A stretch of DNA of 64,000 nt from Echinometra lucunter. Taxonomy: Eukaryota; Echinodermata; Echinoidea; Camarodonta; Echinometridae. The stretch covers positions 23,661,523 through 23,725,522 of the forward strand of contig CM057169.1 of NCBI GenBank assembly GCA_029962745.1. The letters are read 5' to 3'. Positions 25,060-36,984 of the stretch are shown piece after piece. The notes beneath the pieces are model-generated. The model made no database searches. It was not told where the DNA came from and was given only the letters and a program-made list of their open reading frames with translations. Numbering within the stretch: the stretch's first letter is position 1; every line of letters starts with the position of its first letter. The position numbers and the translations under genes were made by a program.

Positions 25060-27379
25060 GTGAGCGATTCCACTACGTCAAACCGACGGTGAAATATCGA
25101 TTATTGGATTTCTACGTAAATTCAGATTAGTTTCAGAAAAATATATTCCATGTTTAGAAATGCAATTTTAAGGATTCCATCGAATACAGACATTGCCATG
25201 ACTTGTTCCGATTCAGCGATACTCTACAATTTTTCCGATTGTAAAGTTTTCAATACTTGCATTGACAGATATAAAAGACTATGAATGATGATACATATTA
25301 ACATTCAGGATGCGTAGATGCCTTGAGAAATGCTGAAACCAAATTGATGAGCTTTATTCATCAGTGTACAATAAACACTATGATATACTTCAAAAACTCA
25401 TAATTTAATCACAACAGACCATGGAGCCAGAGGAAATGTTAGTGTATCAAAGCGCGGTCTTCTTGATCGATAATATTGTGAATTATCGCACAACAGAAAC
25501 TGTTTAGATAAAGCGTTCGCGTTTGTCTCTAATTTCCCGCACTAGGTCCGCTTCGATTTCAAGTCATTTGATTGAATTTCACGTCCTACGGCTAAAATTG
25601 GTTTGCAGAAATTAATGTATAAATACAGGGAAGTCAAATCTAATTTTGAAATCCAATCTCTGAAGGAGAGATACATGCAGGGGAAGCATGCCGCACGTTT
25701 ATTTATTTATTCATATTTTTTTGTCCTCTTTACTGGGTAATAATGGGGCCCTCGAGAAGGGAAAGTATATTTCAAAATTGTATTTTATGCACGATGATGA
25801 AAAATTACGACACGTTCTAGGCTATGTATACTAGAGAGAGAGAGAGATGATATTATTTTGTTTTTCCTATGATTATTAATTTTCATAAGCCTGAAAAAAA
25901 AGGTCCTGAAAAATCGTGGCTTTCTGTCTAGTTACATGTACGGAGTTACGTAGAGCATAATGAATTCATGTCTCGAATAACAGGAATAATTGGAAGGTAT
26001 GTTAACAACATACGATTTGGGCTCTTAAAAATATTTTTGTAAAATAAGATATATATATATCTTTATCTATATCAGATGGTGAGATGAAATTCACAACTTA
26101 AGGAAATAGGAATTTTTTTTTACTGCGATTTCATCAGTCAGACTCATGAAATATGTAAGTAAATTCTTGTTATTCATGCCTATTTTCTAATGTGATGGTA
26201 CCTGTATTTTATTCTACGTATAGAATACATAGTACTATAGTATATAGATGCGCTTCTCAACATTCAGTCATTAAGCCGCCATTAAACATCCACGTAATGC
26301 AGTGCAATACTTTGTATGATGAAACGTATGAACAAAGTGTTTTAAATAACATGGTTATATAAACAAAGAGATATTTGAATAGTCTGTTACCCTTTTTAGA
26401 GTTGATTTTAAAAGATTTTTATACGGAAGCCTTGGCGAATTTTTTGATCTTTGTATCATGTTACAGGTAATCAATTCTTAGATGTCGCAGCAGTATTGTA
26501 AAATAACGGATTTTTAATTTTCATTACGATGTAGGTATCATATTATTACTATTATTCATTGTATTTAGGACTGCAACTGCATTGAAGTTTTCAATCATTT
26601 GCAATATAATTTTGTATTATTAAGAAGGTAACAAAATAATTCAAGCATTGTTCCCTCCTAAGCAAGCGATATGCTTAAATATTGAAATTACAAGTAATCA
26701 AGAAAAAAAAATTCAGTTGCAGAGTTCCTAAGCCTAAGCCATGTAAGCCCGTACCACAAACCCTCTGCGGCGTTTTCTTTATGTGTATTTTTTTTCAAGA
26801 AGTGAGCTGCATATCTCGGAGCTTGAAAAAAGAGCTCTTTGTTTATATTTAACTGTATAATATCTAATACCTCTTTTTTATGAGAGTATGCGTCGATCTA
26901 ATAACCAGCCAGTCGCCCATTTATATCTTGCCAAATAACAACACGTAGGGATTTTTCCCATTTACCCCGAAGGACAATGAATTTTTCATAACTAGTAGAT
27001 TAGTGAATTATTTACGTGCATTAAATATAATTGAAGGGGGATACCAAAAAGGAGAATTAATGTTACAAAGGGAAAATAGAAATGGACGAATCGCAATGAC
27101 GTTAGTGCATGCACTTTGAAATAAATAGGCGATAGTCCTTCTGCATTCGCGACACGGTAATATAATTTGTATAGGCTTACGGTCTCCCATTCTCCCTCTT
27201 TCTCTCTCTCTCTCTCTCTCTTTCTTTCTCTGTCTCTCTCTCTTTCTTTTTCTCGGCATCTATCTCGATCTCTTCGTCTCCTCTATACTTAATCTGTTTC
27301 GCGCGATTTAATTCTGAAGGCAACTGCTGAAGGAAAATGAAATAAAAGCCGCAGCCTTGACAGATTTCCCGTTTCTTAC
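25060..27379. other. Gene-poor unique DNA, plus a CT microsatellite at its end
   Basis: A small plus frame at 25424-25510 begins with a good start context (ACCATGG; MEPEEMLVYQ) but stops after about 30 codons without a clear donor. (AT)n at 26050 and a CT array at 27188-27254. Nothing else supported. Confidence 0.5.
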
Positions 27380-27471
27380 GCTAAGAGAATTATCGTATTT
27401 TGTAACAGAGATCGTGCATGGCGGATACAGGACGACATCGGAAAATGGCAGAAAAAGAATGTAGGCTCGTT
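27380..27471 (-). CDS. Candidate internal exon, unknown product
   Basis: Minus-strand block of 92 bases between a TTCAATACAG acceptor and an AGC|GTAAGA donor. Two frames are open. One reads AYILFLPFSDVVLYPP then CTISVTKYDN, extracellular or membrane-like; the other, phase 0, reads EPTFFFCHFPMSSC. The second would be phase-compatible with the exon at 31024-31200, but other exons may lie between. The acceptor tract is weak. Confidence 0.25.
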
Positions 27472-28869
27472 CTGTATTGAATATCGGTTTTTTTTTCTCA
27501 AGGAAGAAGCCTTGAGTAAACAACATGCATTATGATCAGGCAGGGATAGAAAATATTTATTCCTCCCCTTTTCATGACAGTAAATAAATTTGATAAATAA
27601 ATGAAAAAAAAATGAATGGATAAATAATTAAACCAATGAAAACAAAAAAATAAGAGAAGCAAGAAATCGATAAATAGATATGTAAATGAATGAATGAATG
27701 ATCAAATAAATGAATAAATAACTAAAACTAAGAACTAGAACTTAAAAGAAAGACCTGAAAAAGAAACTCATGCTCCTTCTCACACGATGGGGAAAACTCG
27801 GATTTTCCATTCGTGAACAATTTTGTCCACTTATAGTCAAAGCCTTAATGCCCAACTATACATCACCATGACCACTGTTACACATAACTAAAGGTTCTGA
27901 AAGTCAAAATGTTGGGTAATACCTTACAATATATCTTGAAGTCATTATATATTTTGTTTTGTTTTTGTTTCATTATGATATAGGAAACCATTTTCCCGTA
28001 TGTTATCTGTATGTAACTTATGTTAATTGCATGATTTTTTCTTTTGTTTCTTTTCTATATATTGTTTTGTTAATTATGACTATGTATCGTAAACAGAATA
28101 TTCATATACAGACGTGAATGAGGTTTTTAAATAAAAACAAAACAAATACAATACAATATATTTATACAAGATAGATACAAAATATAAAAATAATGACACC
28201 GAGTAAAACTTTTGAGTTCTATCAGATACAAAATTATGGCCATGATGGTAGTGTAGTTAAAATTCATAGATAAGCTTGTTAGTTCAGTGGCCTAGTAACG
28301 ATAAAACCTCTGTTCTATTAGTTTGAATTATTTGTTTGCAAACATCATGAGGGCTTATGTTGATTATAGATATCGTGCCAGACATGCCAGATGGTGATTA
28401 TGAAACATGTGGAATACAAAGATAAAAGGCCTATGGAACCATGTAGCTAGAGATGAATTCGTTTAAGATAATTGACTAAAATATCAATTACGTGATTACT
28501 TTTTTTTAATTAAACGGTAAGGTTTTTAAGGCTTTGCTCGCAAGCTACAACTCGACAACAGTTTTCTCTGAGTAAAATGACTGTTATATGAATAACTGCA
28601 AGCATTGTGTTATCAAAGAAATATCCTGAGATTTATGAGCAAATAATGCATAACAATTATTTGTGATTAAATGTTTATAGAACTTGTCTGTATCATTTTG
28701 AATGGCGATCCCTGTCAATAGAAAAGTATGAAAAAGGCTATAGGAAAAATAATATTTTGTAATGCTACACCATACCTTTAAACGATAATATAAAAGCTAA
28801 AGTCCACCAAAATGACAAGTGGTAAATTTGCGTCAATTTTTTTTCTTTGACATTGCTATGTTTATACAG

Positions 28870-28917
28870 GTTTAGTATTTTGGACTCATTTTGATGACGA
28901 TATATCCCGTTCGTTTT
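28870..28917 (+). CDS. Candidate short exon, unknown product
   Basis: A good pyrimidine tract (TTTTTTTTCTTTGACATTG.. TTTATACAG) precedes a frame reading VFWTHFDDDISRSF. A weak donor (T|GTATCC) closes a 48-base exon of phase 1 at both ends. Without splicing the frame stops at 28947. Short and on the opposite strand to the strongest local exon. Confidence 0.2.
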
Positions 28918-29080
28918 GTATCCCACTTTCTAGCATAAACGCATTATAATTTCCTCCCGATTAAATAGATATAATCTGCAAAACATCCGGCATTTTGATG
29001 CGCCCTTTCGCCGCTGCGATATAATTCCTATGAACATGAACAAGTGGCATAGCGTGGTTTCAGTCACGGAGGGGGCCTCA

Positions 29081-29116
29081 TTTTTTTTTTTTTTTTTTTT
29101 TGGGGGGGGGGGGGGG
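29081..29116. repeat. Poly-T directly joined to poly-G
   Basis: About 21 T then 15 G, the clearest of four such junctions in the window. Confidence 0.95.
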
Positions 29117-30133
29117 AAGGCGCACTGGTCTTCTCTGGCTAAACCGAATGCTACAAGGCCATTCATTATTAGAGGATTGTGTGGGAGGTAGTCGTACCCT
29201 CTATTTTTTTAAAATATTATTTCCCTTCTCCTACTTTCTGTATTAACCCAATCCCTTTCTCAATTTAACACCCCCTCCCCAATTTTTAATGTGTTGGGGG
29301 AAATGCCCCTGTGCCCCCGCCTCTATAGCCACGATAGGAAATGAGATCTCGCCATGCAGTCAGAGAATAATAACCCAGCATCGTCAGGAATGTAGCTGAG
29401 ATAAGTCTTTGAACCATTCCCGTGTGTTTAATAGCTCGCATTTACAACGTTTAGGAAATGCGACGCTCACATCAGGAACACTTAGGTTACTTTCTGAAAT
29501 ATTACTCAACGGGTTTAAGGGTGTAATCAGATTTATTTTCGGTACAAATGTAGGCAGAAATACAGGGAGATGAAATAGGTGTGATAGCTATTAAAGCCGA
29601 ATATCTACTAGATGTACAGAAATGAAACTTTGATCTTCAATAACTCAAAACTCAAGTGGGACGGGTACCGTACATCGTAAACTTGAATGTTCAATTTATT
29701 TCGAGTAAGTTACATGAAAGTTTATTGAATAATCTTTCAGAATAATGCCTTCACTTGTTTGATGAAATTTACACTTTTTGATAAATCAAGACCATGAAAT
29801 ATGTCTGTCTTGAATTAATTCATATGACAAATATTCCACTGTGCATCGCTCTGTCATTTCAAGCAACCTTGACGTTATAGTTGCATTACATTTTCATCGA
29901 TGCCACCTTTATTCATTCTAAAATTAATGATTCATAGTGCATCATGATAGTTCCTGGTCGCCGGGGAGGGGTGGGGAACTGACCGAATTTGCAAAATCTT
30001 CAATACTTTATATACACGTAGATCGAAAATATATTATAACACAAAACCGTGCCAAATAAGTTGCAAAATTACGAAAATGAGAGATGTCGCTGCCCAAATA
30101 TGAAATGAGGGATGCCTTAATATTGTTTCAAAT

Positions 30134-30245
30134 TTACATGGAGAAAAAAAAATAAGACCTTAAAATTCTCTTCCCCTTTTGATGGCATGCAGGGTAAATA
30201 TGTGCACATAACTTTATTTGTTGGTGGTGTGTTGTGATCTCTTTA
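30134..30245 (-). CDS. Candidate terminal exon, unknown product
   Basis: On the minus strand a very long pyrimidine tract (TCTTCTTCATCTACTTCTTC, then CTTAG) precedes a frame open for 36 codons to a TAA. It reads KEITTHHQQIKLCAHIYP and then a basic stretch. The tract is the strongest evidence. The frame is unremarkable and no AATAAA follows closely. Confidence 0.2.
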
Positions 30246-31023
30246 CTAAGGAAGAAGTAGATGAAGAAGACATGAGAGAGTGTTATTTTACCTACAACTA
30301 ATTACAGGAGAGTCGAATTAAACCGCTTTAATAATAAAACGCACATTCCCTTGACCATCGTGTTGAAAAATTGTTGAAAAATTGTTCACAGCGGAACAGA
30401 ATACAAAACTGTTCATAATAGACGTACATGTATCTATTTTGTAAATCAACAAATTAACTCAGCTTGTGGCAGAGTAGCCCTGTGCCAAACAAGTTATCCA
30501 ATAAAGTCTACTACTATATACTACTATTACTACTAAGACACGGTCGTCAATTTTTTAATAAATTTAAACCATAAAATAGTAATTAGCAATCCAAACGTCC
30601 TTTTTAAATTTAAATGGGGTAAGGTTAGAAGGGGACATAATCTATTTCAGGGGGATAAATGTAAGAGGACATTCTTTCGCTACACAGCGTTTTCAAAATG
30701 AAAATGTTTCTTTTTTTTTCTATCATTAATATTGTTAAAGTAATTTTTTAAAGGCAAGACTATGGTGAGAGCTAATAGGGTACTGAGGAGAATTTACGAT
30801 GTGAAGTTTAAAAGGATAATTATTGTCTAATTCATGCAGATTTCTTTATACACTTGAATCCTTAAATGTGTAGGGTGTTAGTTTTATTTCTTAATCTAAT
30901 ATTGATTTGATTGGTTTACATATGAAATGAATGGGAAAAGACTGAACTATTGTACAGAAAACTATAAATTGGTTCTTGTCTTAACTGGAATTGAAAGTGA
31001 GTTTTCCTCTTATATTGACTCAC

Positions 31024-31200
31024 AATGTAGCCGTACGAGAAATACCCCCATGCCATGCAGTGCGAGGGAGAGATATTAAATTTGAAGGAGATCGTCGCTT
31101 TGATCGTGACATTTGCAGATAATTGTACATCAAGCCTCGTGATGGCATCTTCTTCAGAGATCAGGGTTTTTATTTCCCGCCAAGGTACATGCTTCATCGG
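31024..31200 (-). CDS. Internal exon of an unidentified, probably extracellular protein
   Basis: The best exon in the window. On the minus strand a GTTTGTGCCTTTACAG acceptor is followed by exactly 59 codons and then a perfect ATT|GTGAGT donor; both ends are phase 0 and only one frame is open. The reading begins PMKHVPWREIKTLISEEDA, continues TRLDVQLSANVTIKATIS and ends SHCMAWGYFSYGYI. NVT and NIS are potential N-glycosylation sites and alternating hydrophobic residues suggest beta strands, so an extracellular domain is likely. I cannot name the family. Neighbouring minus candidates are at 36004 and 41324 (upstream) and 27380 (downstream), but phases require further unseen exons. Confidence 0.6.
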
Positions 31201-31485
31201 CTGTAAAGGCACAAACACTGAACACGAAACGAGAGAACAAATACGAAACAGCTGTGCCGATCTACAATACAACTAAAACCATAAGTGAGACTGAACGGAT
31301 GAAAATTGTCAAGCATGAATTCAGTAACAAGAAAATCTTCCTTATCTCTTCCGTTGTGTTGTTTTTATTTTTTTAATTGCTTATTCGCAAAACCTAAGGG
31401 AAAAACCCAAAATAAAAAACAAAACAAATACAAAAAGAAAACACGTTGATAATGATAGTAATACACAAGTACACCTTGAACATAA

Positions 31486-31619
31486 ATTAGGATGATGATG
31501 ATGATGATAATGATGATGATGGTGATAATGATAATAATAATAATGATAATAATAATGACAATGATAACAGTAGTAAGAGTAGTAGCAGTAGTCGTAGTTA
31601 TGAAAATTATGATTAATTT

Positions 31620-31658
<39 letters not shown>

Positions 31659-31662
31659 TGAT
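31486..31662. repeat. (GAT/AAT)n followed by (ATTT)n
   Basis: A degenerate GAT/AAT array to about 31605, then about 10 copies of TTTA to 31660. The 154-codon plus frame that starts here begins in this repeat and is not credible in its first third. Confidence 0.9.
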
Positions 31663-31740
31663 ATTTATACAAGGTGGCACATTTCACCAATAACACGAAT
31701 AATGGTCGTCTTCCATGAGGCCCTGATTGATAACAAAGTA
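31661..31740 (-). mobile_element. SINE 3'-end fragment
   Basis: The minus complement contains CAGGGCCTCATGGAAGACG and a TGCCACCTTGTATAAATATC end before the ATTT tail. This matches the 3' end of the SINE at 44703-44930 (CAGGGCCCGCTGGAAGAT..TAGCTACCCTAGGTAAATAA). Confidence 0.55.
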
Positions 31741-32168
31741 CTGGATTCAGTAACAGTCATCAATGAAAATAAGATTACAGCAACAAAACCAAATAGAGAA
31801 ATAGATACACACATATATTCAGATCTACAAATTAACTGGTATCCTCACAAAAAGCGGATTAGTCAAGAAATATACAGGGTACTGCTGTATGTACAGACAG
31901 TTATCCGTAAAGCAGATCTTTATCATAGGATTTTAGGCTTCGACGAGAGAAAATAAATCAACGAGAGAACGCAGCTTCATATTATCTGATTTTTTATTTA
32001 AAAAAATCATCATAAGCAACATGTATTGTAAACTCTGTTTTGTAATAATAACAAATGGGTTTTATTTACACAGGGTAGCCACATTAGCATTGACTATTAC
32101 TGCAAGATCATAAGATGAGATGGTACCTTCAAGGGAAAAAAAAAGTAAGCTTGTGAAGTAAACTTGAA

Positions 32169-32206
<38 letters not shown>

Positions 32207-33942
32207 GTATATATATATATATACAAAACTGATTACTTAAAAACGTTTGCAAGTGAAGTATATTATAAATGATAAACAGAAGCGATTAACAATTTAAAGG
32301 AAAAGGGTATAAACAACTGAAAGAGCGTAAGACTCGCAATTTACACCGAAGCGTTAAAAATTTTATTAGCTTCTGCTCTGCGTACGTGTCGATCGCGTGA
32401 ACTTATATTCTCCAGTTTCAGACCATTTGAAGGTGTTACAAAATACTGAATAGAATGTTTCGAATCTACGATTACAAAACGAAAACGATTACAAAACAAA
32501 CTAACAGATAAACAAAACAAAAAAAACAAACGTAATCATCAAAGAATATTGTAAAGTTCAAAGGGTCATTGTAAACAGAGACTGAACACGCTTGAGGGTT
32601 TTAGGGTTAAACTCTCTGCAAAGAAATCTCGATTTTTTTTTTCGCCTGGAACTTGTGTCCAACGCAAATCTTGTTTCTCCTTTTTTAGTAGAAAAAATAT
32701 TTATGTTTTTTTTTCTTTTGTTTTTTTATTTGGTTTTATTTTTTTGTTGCTTGTTTGTTTGTTAACTTGTTCTATATATAGGATCATCTTGAAAGCATAT
32801 ATCTTTATAATTGTTTCAGTTTTGGGAGTGAAATTTACCGATTCTGGCCTCATCTCTGAATTGTGCAATCTCAATGGTGCAAAACGCTTATTCATCTTCA
32901 CTGTGCAGGCCATATAATTGTATTGTTCGTACTCAAATAAAATAATTCCACAGTTAAAAATGCTCTGAAAATAACATAATTTTCTCTTATTTTGGAGTAA
33001 AATTTTAAGGAATAAATCATAACGGGATGTTGCTCTTTTAAAGAAATGACAGCATTTCTAATATGGCCGAGGCCATGAGACAAACATTGAACGCCTGTTT
33101 TAATTGTTTGTATGCTTGGACAGAAATTACTTTAGCAAAGCTCTAAGTAATTTTAGGATTTCCGGTCATTTGAAAATCCGTATAATGACTGAAAAATATT
33201 TCTGGAGAATTTAGCATTGGAAGAGTTGTATGACTTTCCACCTTGAATACTTTTATTGATATTTTGTAAACCTTCTCCAGTATGGTTATCATTTATCATG
33301 TTTAGATGATTGTGAAACGACGGCTAATCTAGAAGACAGTGGCATATCCTCAGTAAAATAATAAACCACAATTTAGAGCAAGAATAATATATTCCATGCT
33401 ATACCGTGTTCTTGCTTATCCAATAACCCACCTGTCAAGTCCTATTAATCAGATGTAAACTCTCAAAGAACAGTGCATGAAGACACATTTCATCCGTCAT
33501 ATTCTATTTTCTCATTTTCGGTTCGGAGCAAAATAATAAAGGCTATCCAGAACTAAAGGAGCTATTTATGGAATACGAAAGTAGTATTTTAAGCCTTAAT
33601 GGTTCTAGATATTGAAGTAAGACGTCATTAATGTGATAATCATAGAGCTCAACTAGTTTTGCCTATGTTCACTATTTCATACATTGTATGGTTTTTCAAA
33701 AAGATTTCCTTTTCATGGGAGAGCAGTCATTTTGTCATTAAAGAATGAACTAATCCTTAACAAGCATATGTTTAGCTTTTTGGAGCTGCAAGAGGAATTA
33801 TTTCATCAAGTATCAAGTAAGTAAGAATTCGCTTGACGTCCAACATCAATTTCCAGTCTTAATTTAAAAAGAAAAAAAAACATTTTCAGTGCCCATTAAA
33901 TCATCCTCGAAATATTGACCAGATGGTGATGAATACGAGCTA
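31741..33942. other. Gene-poor stretch
   Basis: The plus frame continuing to 31956 lacks splice support. A second SINE 3' end lies at 32045-32110, (CT)n at 32173-32200 and (TA)n at 32200-32222. A 17-codon plus frame at 33770-33818 (FLELQEELFHQV) ends at a strong CAA|GTAAGT donor and could be a small exon, but its acceptor is weak. Confidence 0.45.
32045..32110 (-). mobile_element. SINE 3'-end fragment
   Basis: AATAATAACAAATGGGTTTT then ATTTACACAGGGTAGCCACA: the complement of the same SINE 3' end found at 9103, 31661, 44703 and 61375. Confidence 0.55.
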
Positions 33943-34112
33943 TTAAGACATATGCAACACATCACACGTCGGCAAAATCACTTCAAAACGGGAAATTGGG
34001 ACTGCACACCCACACGTATACAGCGCGCACACCCACACGCACTCATCGATAAACGTATTCTGATAATATTTCTGAGTCTTTATTTTACATTTCATTGATC
34101 TTGTTTTGACAG

Positions 34113-34221
34113 AACTTGCCTCGAAGCTTTCAATGTTCTCATTTCCATCATACTTTTCTCGTCTGCATTGCTTAAAATGCGGACTACCTCGCAACAGAAT
34201 ACTGGAGAAACAATGTGTTAA
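34113..34221 (+). CDS. Candidate exon with both strands open
   Basis: A strong acceptor (TTCATTGATCTTGTTTTGACAG) at 34112 precedes three partly open plus frames. One reads CLEAFNVLISIILFSSAL and stops at 34219; another stays open to 34294 (cysteine-rich). On the minus strand a good acceptor (TTGTTTCTCCAG) also exists and reads SPHFKQCRREKYDGNENI. The block is GC-richer than its surroundings, so something coding may be here, but strand and frame are undecided. No donor convinces on either strand. Confidence 0.2.
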
Positions 34222-34294
34222 GGCAGTGAAAATAACACGTAGTCATGTTTCATGTCTCCTGCATACCATAACGTGCAGTTGTCAGGCAGTTTAA

Positions 34295-34500
34295 GACCAA
34301 TGACGTCACGTAACCAAGGTGTCCACCGTCTTCCCCGGAATATCCGTATAATATGCCCTAATTGTTATGGAATAACGAAATGGTATTGTGCGGCAGCCAT
34401 CTTATACGAGTGGAAATGTTACCGAAATATCTGCGATGAAATGAAAACATGTGAAAGTGGCATCGTAAAGAGAAACATGAAAAGTCTCGGATAACAGCCA
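34295..34500. promoter_or_regulatory. Possible promoter-like patch (CRE- and YY1-like motifs)
   Basis: AATGACGTCACG (CRE-like) at about 34303 and GCGGCAGCCATCTTAT (YY1-like, GCCATCTT) at about 34390 occur in a CpG-richer stretch. No first exon could be assigned. Confidence 0.2.
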
Positions 34501-35094
34501 AATTGAACATGGATTTCTTAATTTTGTCATAATTCTCTAGATTTCATAATGATTTCTATTAGAAGAATAATTCACAAGGAGATTAAAGAGGGGAAAATGA
34601 ATTTCTCTTTGAAAAAAAAAACTGAAAACGCTTAATTTCTTTAAGAAAAAAAAATTAAGAGAGTATCCTTTCAATTTCTGTGTCTCGTAACAGATCACGA
34701 CGTAGAAATTATAATAAAACTAGCCCACGTAAAAATTTGCAGAAATATTGTGTGAAATGTTGTGTGAAACATAAAAAAAGGACATCAAGTTTTTCAAATC
34801 AGGGTTCATAGCTACTTTTTCATTTCCGCTTTTCAATATATCAATTGTGCAATCAAAATTCAAATACAATTATAATAAAGATAAAGAAAAACCAAGGGTA
34901 CAACACAGAAGCAATGAGCAAAAGCATATTCCGAGAACAAAACCTAAGAAGAAATCATTTAAGAATTAAAAACGAAAGCATGAAAAGTACAAAGATTCAA
35001 AGCTTGTGGTACCATTACTGGTCCCTGGTTAAAATACATAAGAAATATTACATTACATGACTAAATCAAACTAGGTAAACCATGCATATGCCAT

Positions 35095-35410
35095 GAGGGG
35101 CGGCGTCACTGGGGAGCGGGTAGGGGGCGGCCGCCCTATCATTTTTCAAGTGATAAAAAAGAAGAAGGAGAAGAGGAAGAAAAAAAAAGAAGGAGAAGAA
35201 TCGAAAGAAAAAGTAAAAGAAAAATAAGAAGAGAAGAAGAACAAGAAGAACAAAAAAAAAACAAGAACAAGGGGGGGGGAAAGAAGAGTATGGGGGAAGA
35301 GAAGGCAGGTTCATGCAGCTATATGTGATCAAAGGTTAAAAACACGACGTACGGCGTTGCCATCAACGCTTCATCTTACCCCCTATCAAAATACGTTGGC
35401 GCCGCCCCTG
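35095..35410. mobile_element. hAT-like MITE with perfect 8-bp target duplication
   Basis: Ends GAGGGGCGGCGTC and GGCGCCGCCCCTG are inverted repeats. The insertion is bounded by TATGCCAT on both sides (35087-35094 and 35411-35418). The interior is a purine-rich (GAAGAAGGA) tract with no coding capacity. The left-end block ATTTTTCAAGTGATAAAAAA recurs in complement near 62270, so that region holds a second, partial copy. Confidence 0.85.
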
Positions 35411-36003
35411 TATGCCATTAAACATACCTCCGTCCTCAAAAAAGAAAAAAAAAAAGAAAAAAAGGGTGTCATACACTTTCTTCTCGGGGTGTGGAGCTTT
35501 TCCTCATGATTTAGCTGAAGTGATTTCGTTTTGAAGTTTGTTTTCTGCGCTCCTTTTTCTTTCTCCTTCTAGCGTTTCTTTTTTACCGTTCCTAAATTTT
35601 TCATACTCTTCTTAGACTGAAAGTGTACATGAAAAGCAATTTAAAAAAAATTACGTATTAAGATAACTCAAATAAAAATAGAAGAAAAAAAATGATCTTC
35701 AAGAACTTAACCTTTGAAAAGACATTTACCCTCAAACAAAAAAATATGATTTTTCATGGAAAATGCATGATCGTTGGATCATAAGAATAAGTCGAGTGCC
35801 CTATTTTGACCAGAGGGGCTCTTTCATGCACCTGTTTACCCTTCTGCCATTAAAGACCAGAGGTGACAATATTTCCCACCATCTTCATATGAAGGATGCT
35901 TGAGGATTTATACTTCTCAACCATGAAAATGTCAAGGTTATTGGAGAATGCTAGATTAGGGGACGAGTTTAAAGATGGAAACACGATCGCTCTAATCATT
36001 TAC

Positions 36004-36063
36004 TTGTTTGCTTTGGGCTGCACACTCTCGTCTGGATGCTGTCTTCAGCGATGAAAATGTCAC
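36004..36063 (-). CDS. Internal exon, probably of the same gene as 41324-41380
   Basis: On the minus strand a branch-like TTAAC and a CTTCTTAGTTTCAG acceptor precede 60 bases ending at CAA|GTAAAT. The phase-1 frame reads DIFIAEDSIQTRVCSPKQ, strongly coding-like. If spliced to 41324-41380 the split codon becomes GGT (Gly), giving EF-G-DIFIAED. The G-D-I-F-I-A-E run loosely resembles the core of NHL-type beta-propeller repeats (G-x-[IV]-[YF]-[VI]-A-[DE]); this is only a suggestion. A phase-0 frame (VTFSSLKTASRRECAAQ) is also open, so the frame depends on the partner. Confidence 0.45.
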
Positions 36064-36230
36064 CTGAAACTAAGAAGCAGTTGTTAACAACAATTATTGT
36101 AGAGTATTATCTCTATAAGGATTAATAGTGCGGTAGATTTCATTCGTAAAAACCGTCATACTTTGATGTCGCTGTAATAAATCAATAATTCAAACTACTA
36201 GTAGTTAGGAAGCTGATGAAATAAATCATG

Positions 36231-36355
36231 TCTTGAACAGTGTTAAGGAAATTCACTTCGTTTATTTCAGTTTGGTAGCTTACAAAATAACTGAGGTCTT
36301 AAGCAGTGTTACAGACATTCACTACATTTATTTCATGTTGGTATTTCTGCATTTC
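36231..36355. repeat. Diverged 66-bp tandem duplication
   Basis: TCTTGAACAGTGTTAAGG and TCTTAAGCAGTGTTACAG start 66 bases apart, each followed by ATTCACT[TA]C[GA]TTTATTTCA. Confidence 0.75.
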
Positions 36356-36621
36356 GTCTTAATGCCCTATCGTCATTTTAAACAACGTATTCCACACTTC
36401 TTTCTTTTCTTGATTATATTTTTGCCATTAAAATAGAATTCGACATTAAATCAGTGGTAAACGAGAGCTTTCAGTATTCACACTATTCATTTTGCCTTTT
36501 GTGCAGATAGTCAGTTCATCTTAAAATGGCAGAGTATCTGATAATACTCTGGCGTATGTTTAGTGGGGTGCGTATCAGTTTGAGGGTATGTTATGCTGTT
36601 ATCAGAACTATACAGTAATAT

Positions 36622-36874
36622 CAGGGCCGTACGCAGAATTTTTTTCCTGGGGTGGGCTGGGGTGGGGGGGGGGAGCAAGAATTCGTAAAATGTTCGAAGA
36701 AACACGCGAGCGAGGGAGCGAAGCGACCGAGCTGGTCATGAGGGCGCTTTTGCGTTTTTGAAATTGAAATTGAACTTTAGGTTTTAGTGCACACATTTGG
36801 TGGAATTTGGAAAATTTTCAGTAAAAAAAAAAGAAGTTCTGAAAATCCCCCCGCCCCCGCTGCGTACGGCCATG
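36622..36874. mobile_element. hAT-like MITE (GGCCGTACGCAG ends)
   Basis: The inverted ends are CAGGGCCGTACGCAG and CTGCGTACGGCCATG. The 8-base flanks AGTAATAT and AATGATAT match at 6 of 8 positions, consistent with an older hAT-type duplication. Inside are GCGAGCGAGGGAGCGAAGCG, a motif like that in the 2915 element, and G and A runs. No coding capacity. Confidence 0.75.
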
Positions 36875-36877
36875 AAT

Positions 36878-36984
36878 GATATATAATAAATAGCAGGATC
36901 ATTAGACTCTGACGTTGTCTGACGAGAGAGCTTAGTAGTCATTAAGCAAATTAAGCAGATGCAAACTTAACAGATGAAACGCAG
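36878..36984 (+). promoter_or_regulatory. Possible core promoter and 5' exon
   Basis: A TATA-like TATATAATAAATAG at about 36880 lies about 30 bases before an initiator-like TCATTAG. About 75 bases later a short ATG frame (ATGAAACGC) runs into a perfect CAG|GTAAGT donor at 36984. This arrangement fits a first exon with a very short coding start, but the following exon was not identified, and the TATA-like sequence may be simple AT-rich DNA left by the adjacent MITE. Confidence 0.2.

Noticed and set aside
31492..31956. Plus frame of 154 codons
   Set aside because: Starts in GAT/AAT and ATTT repeats and crosses a SINE tail. The last 80 codons lack splice signals.
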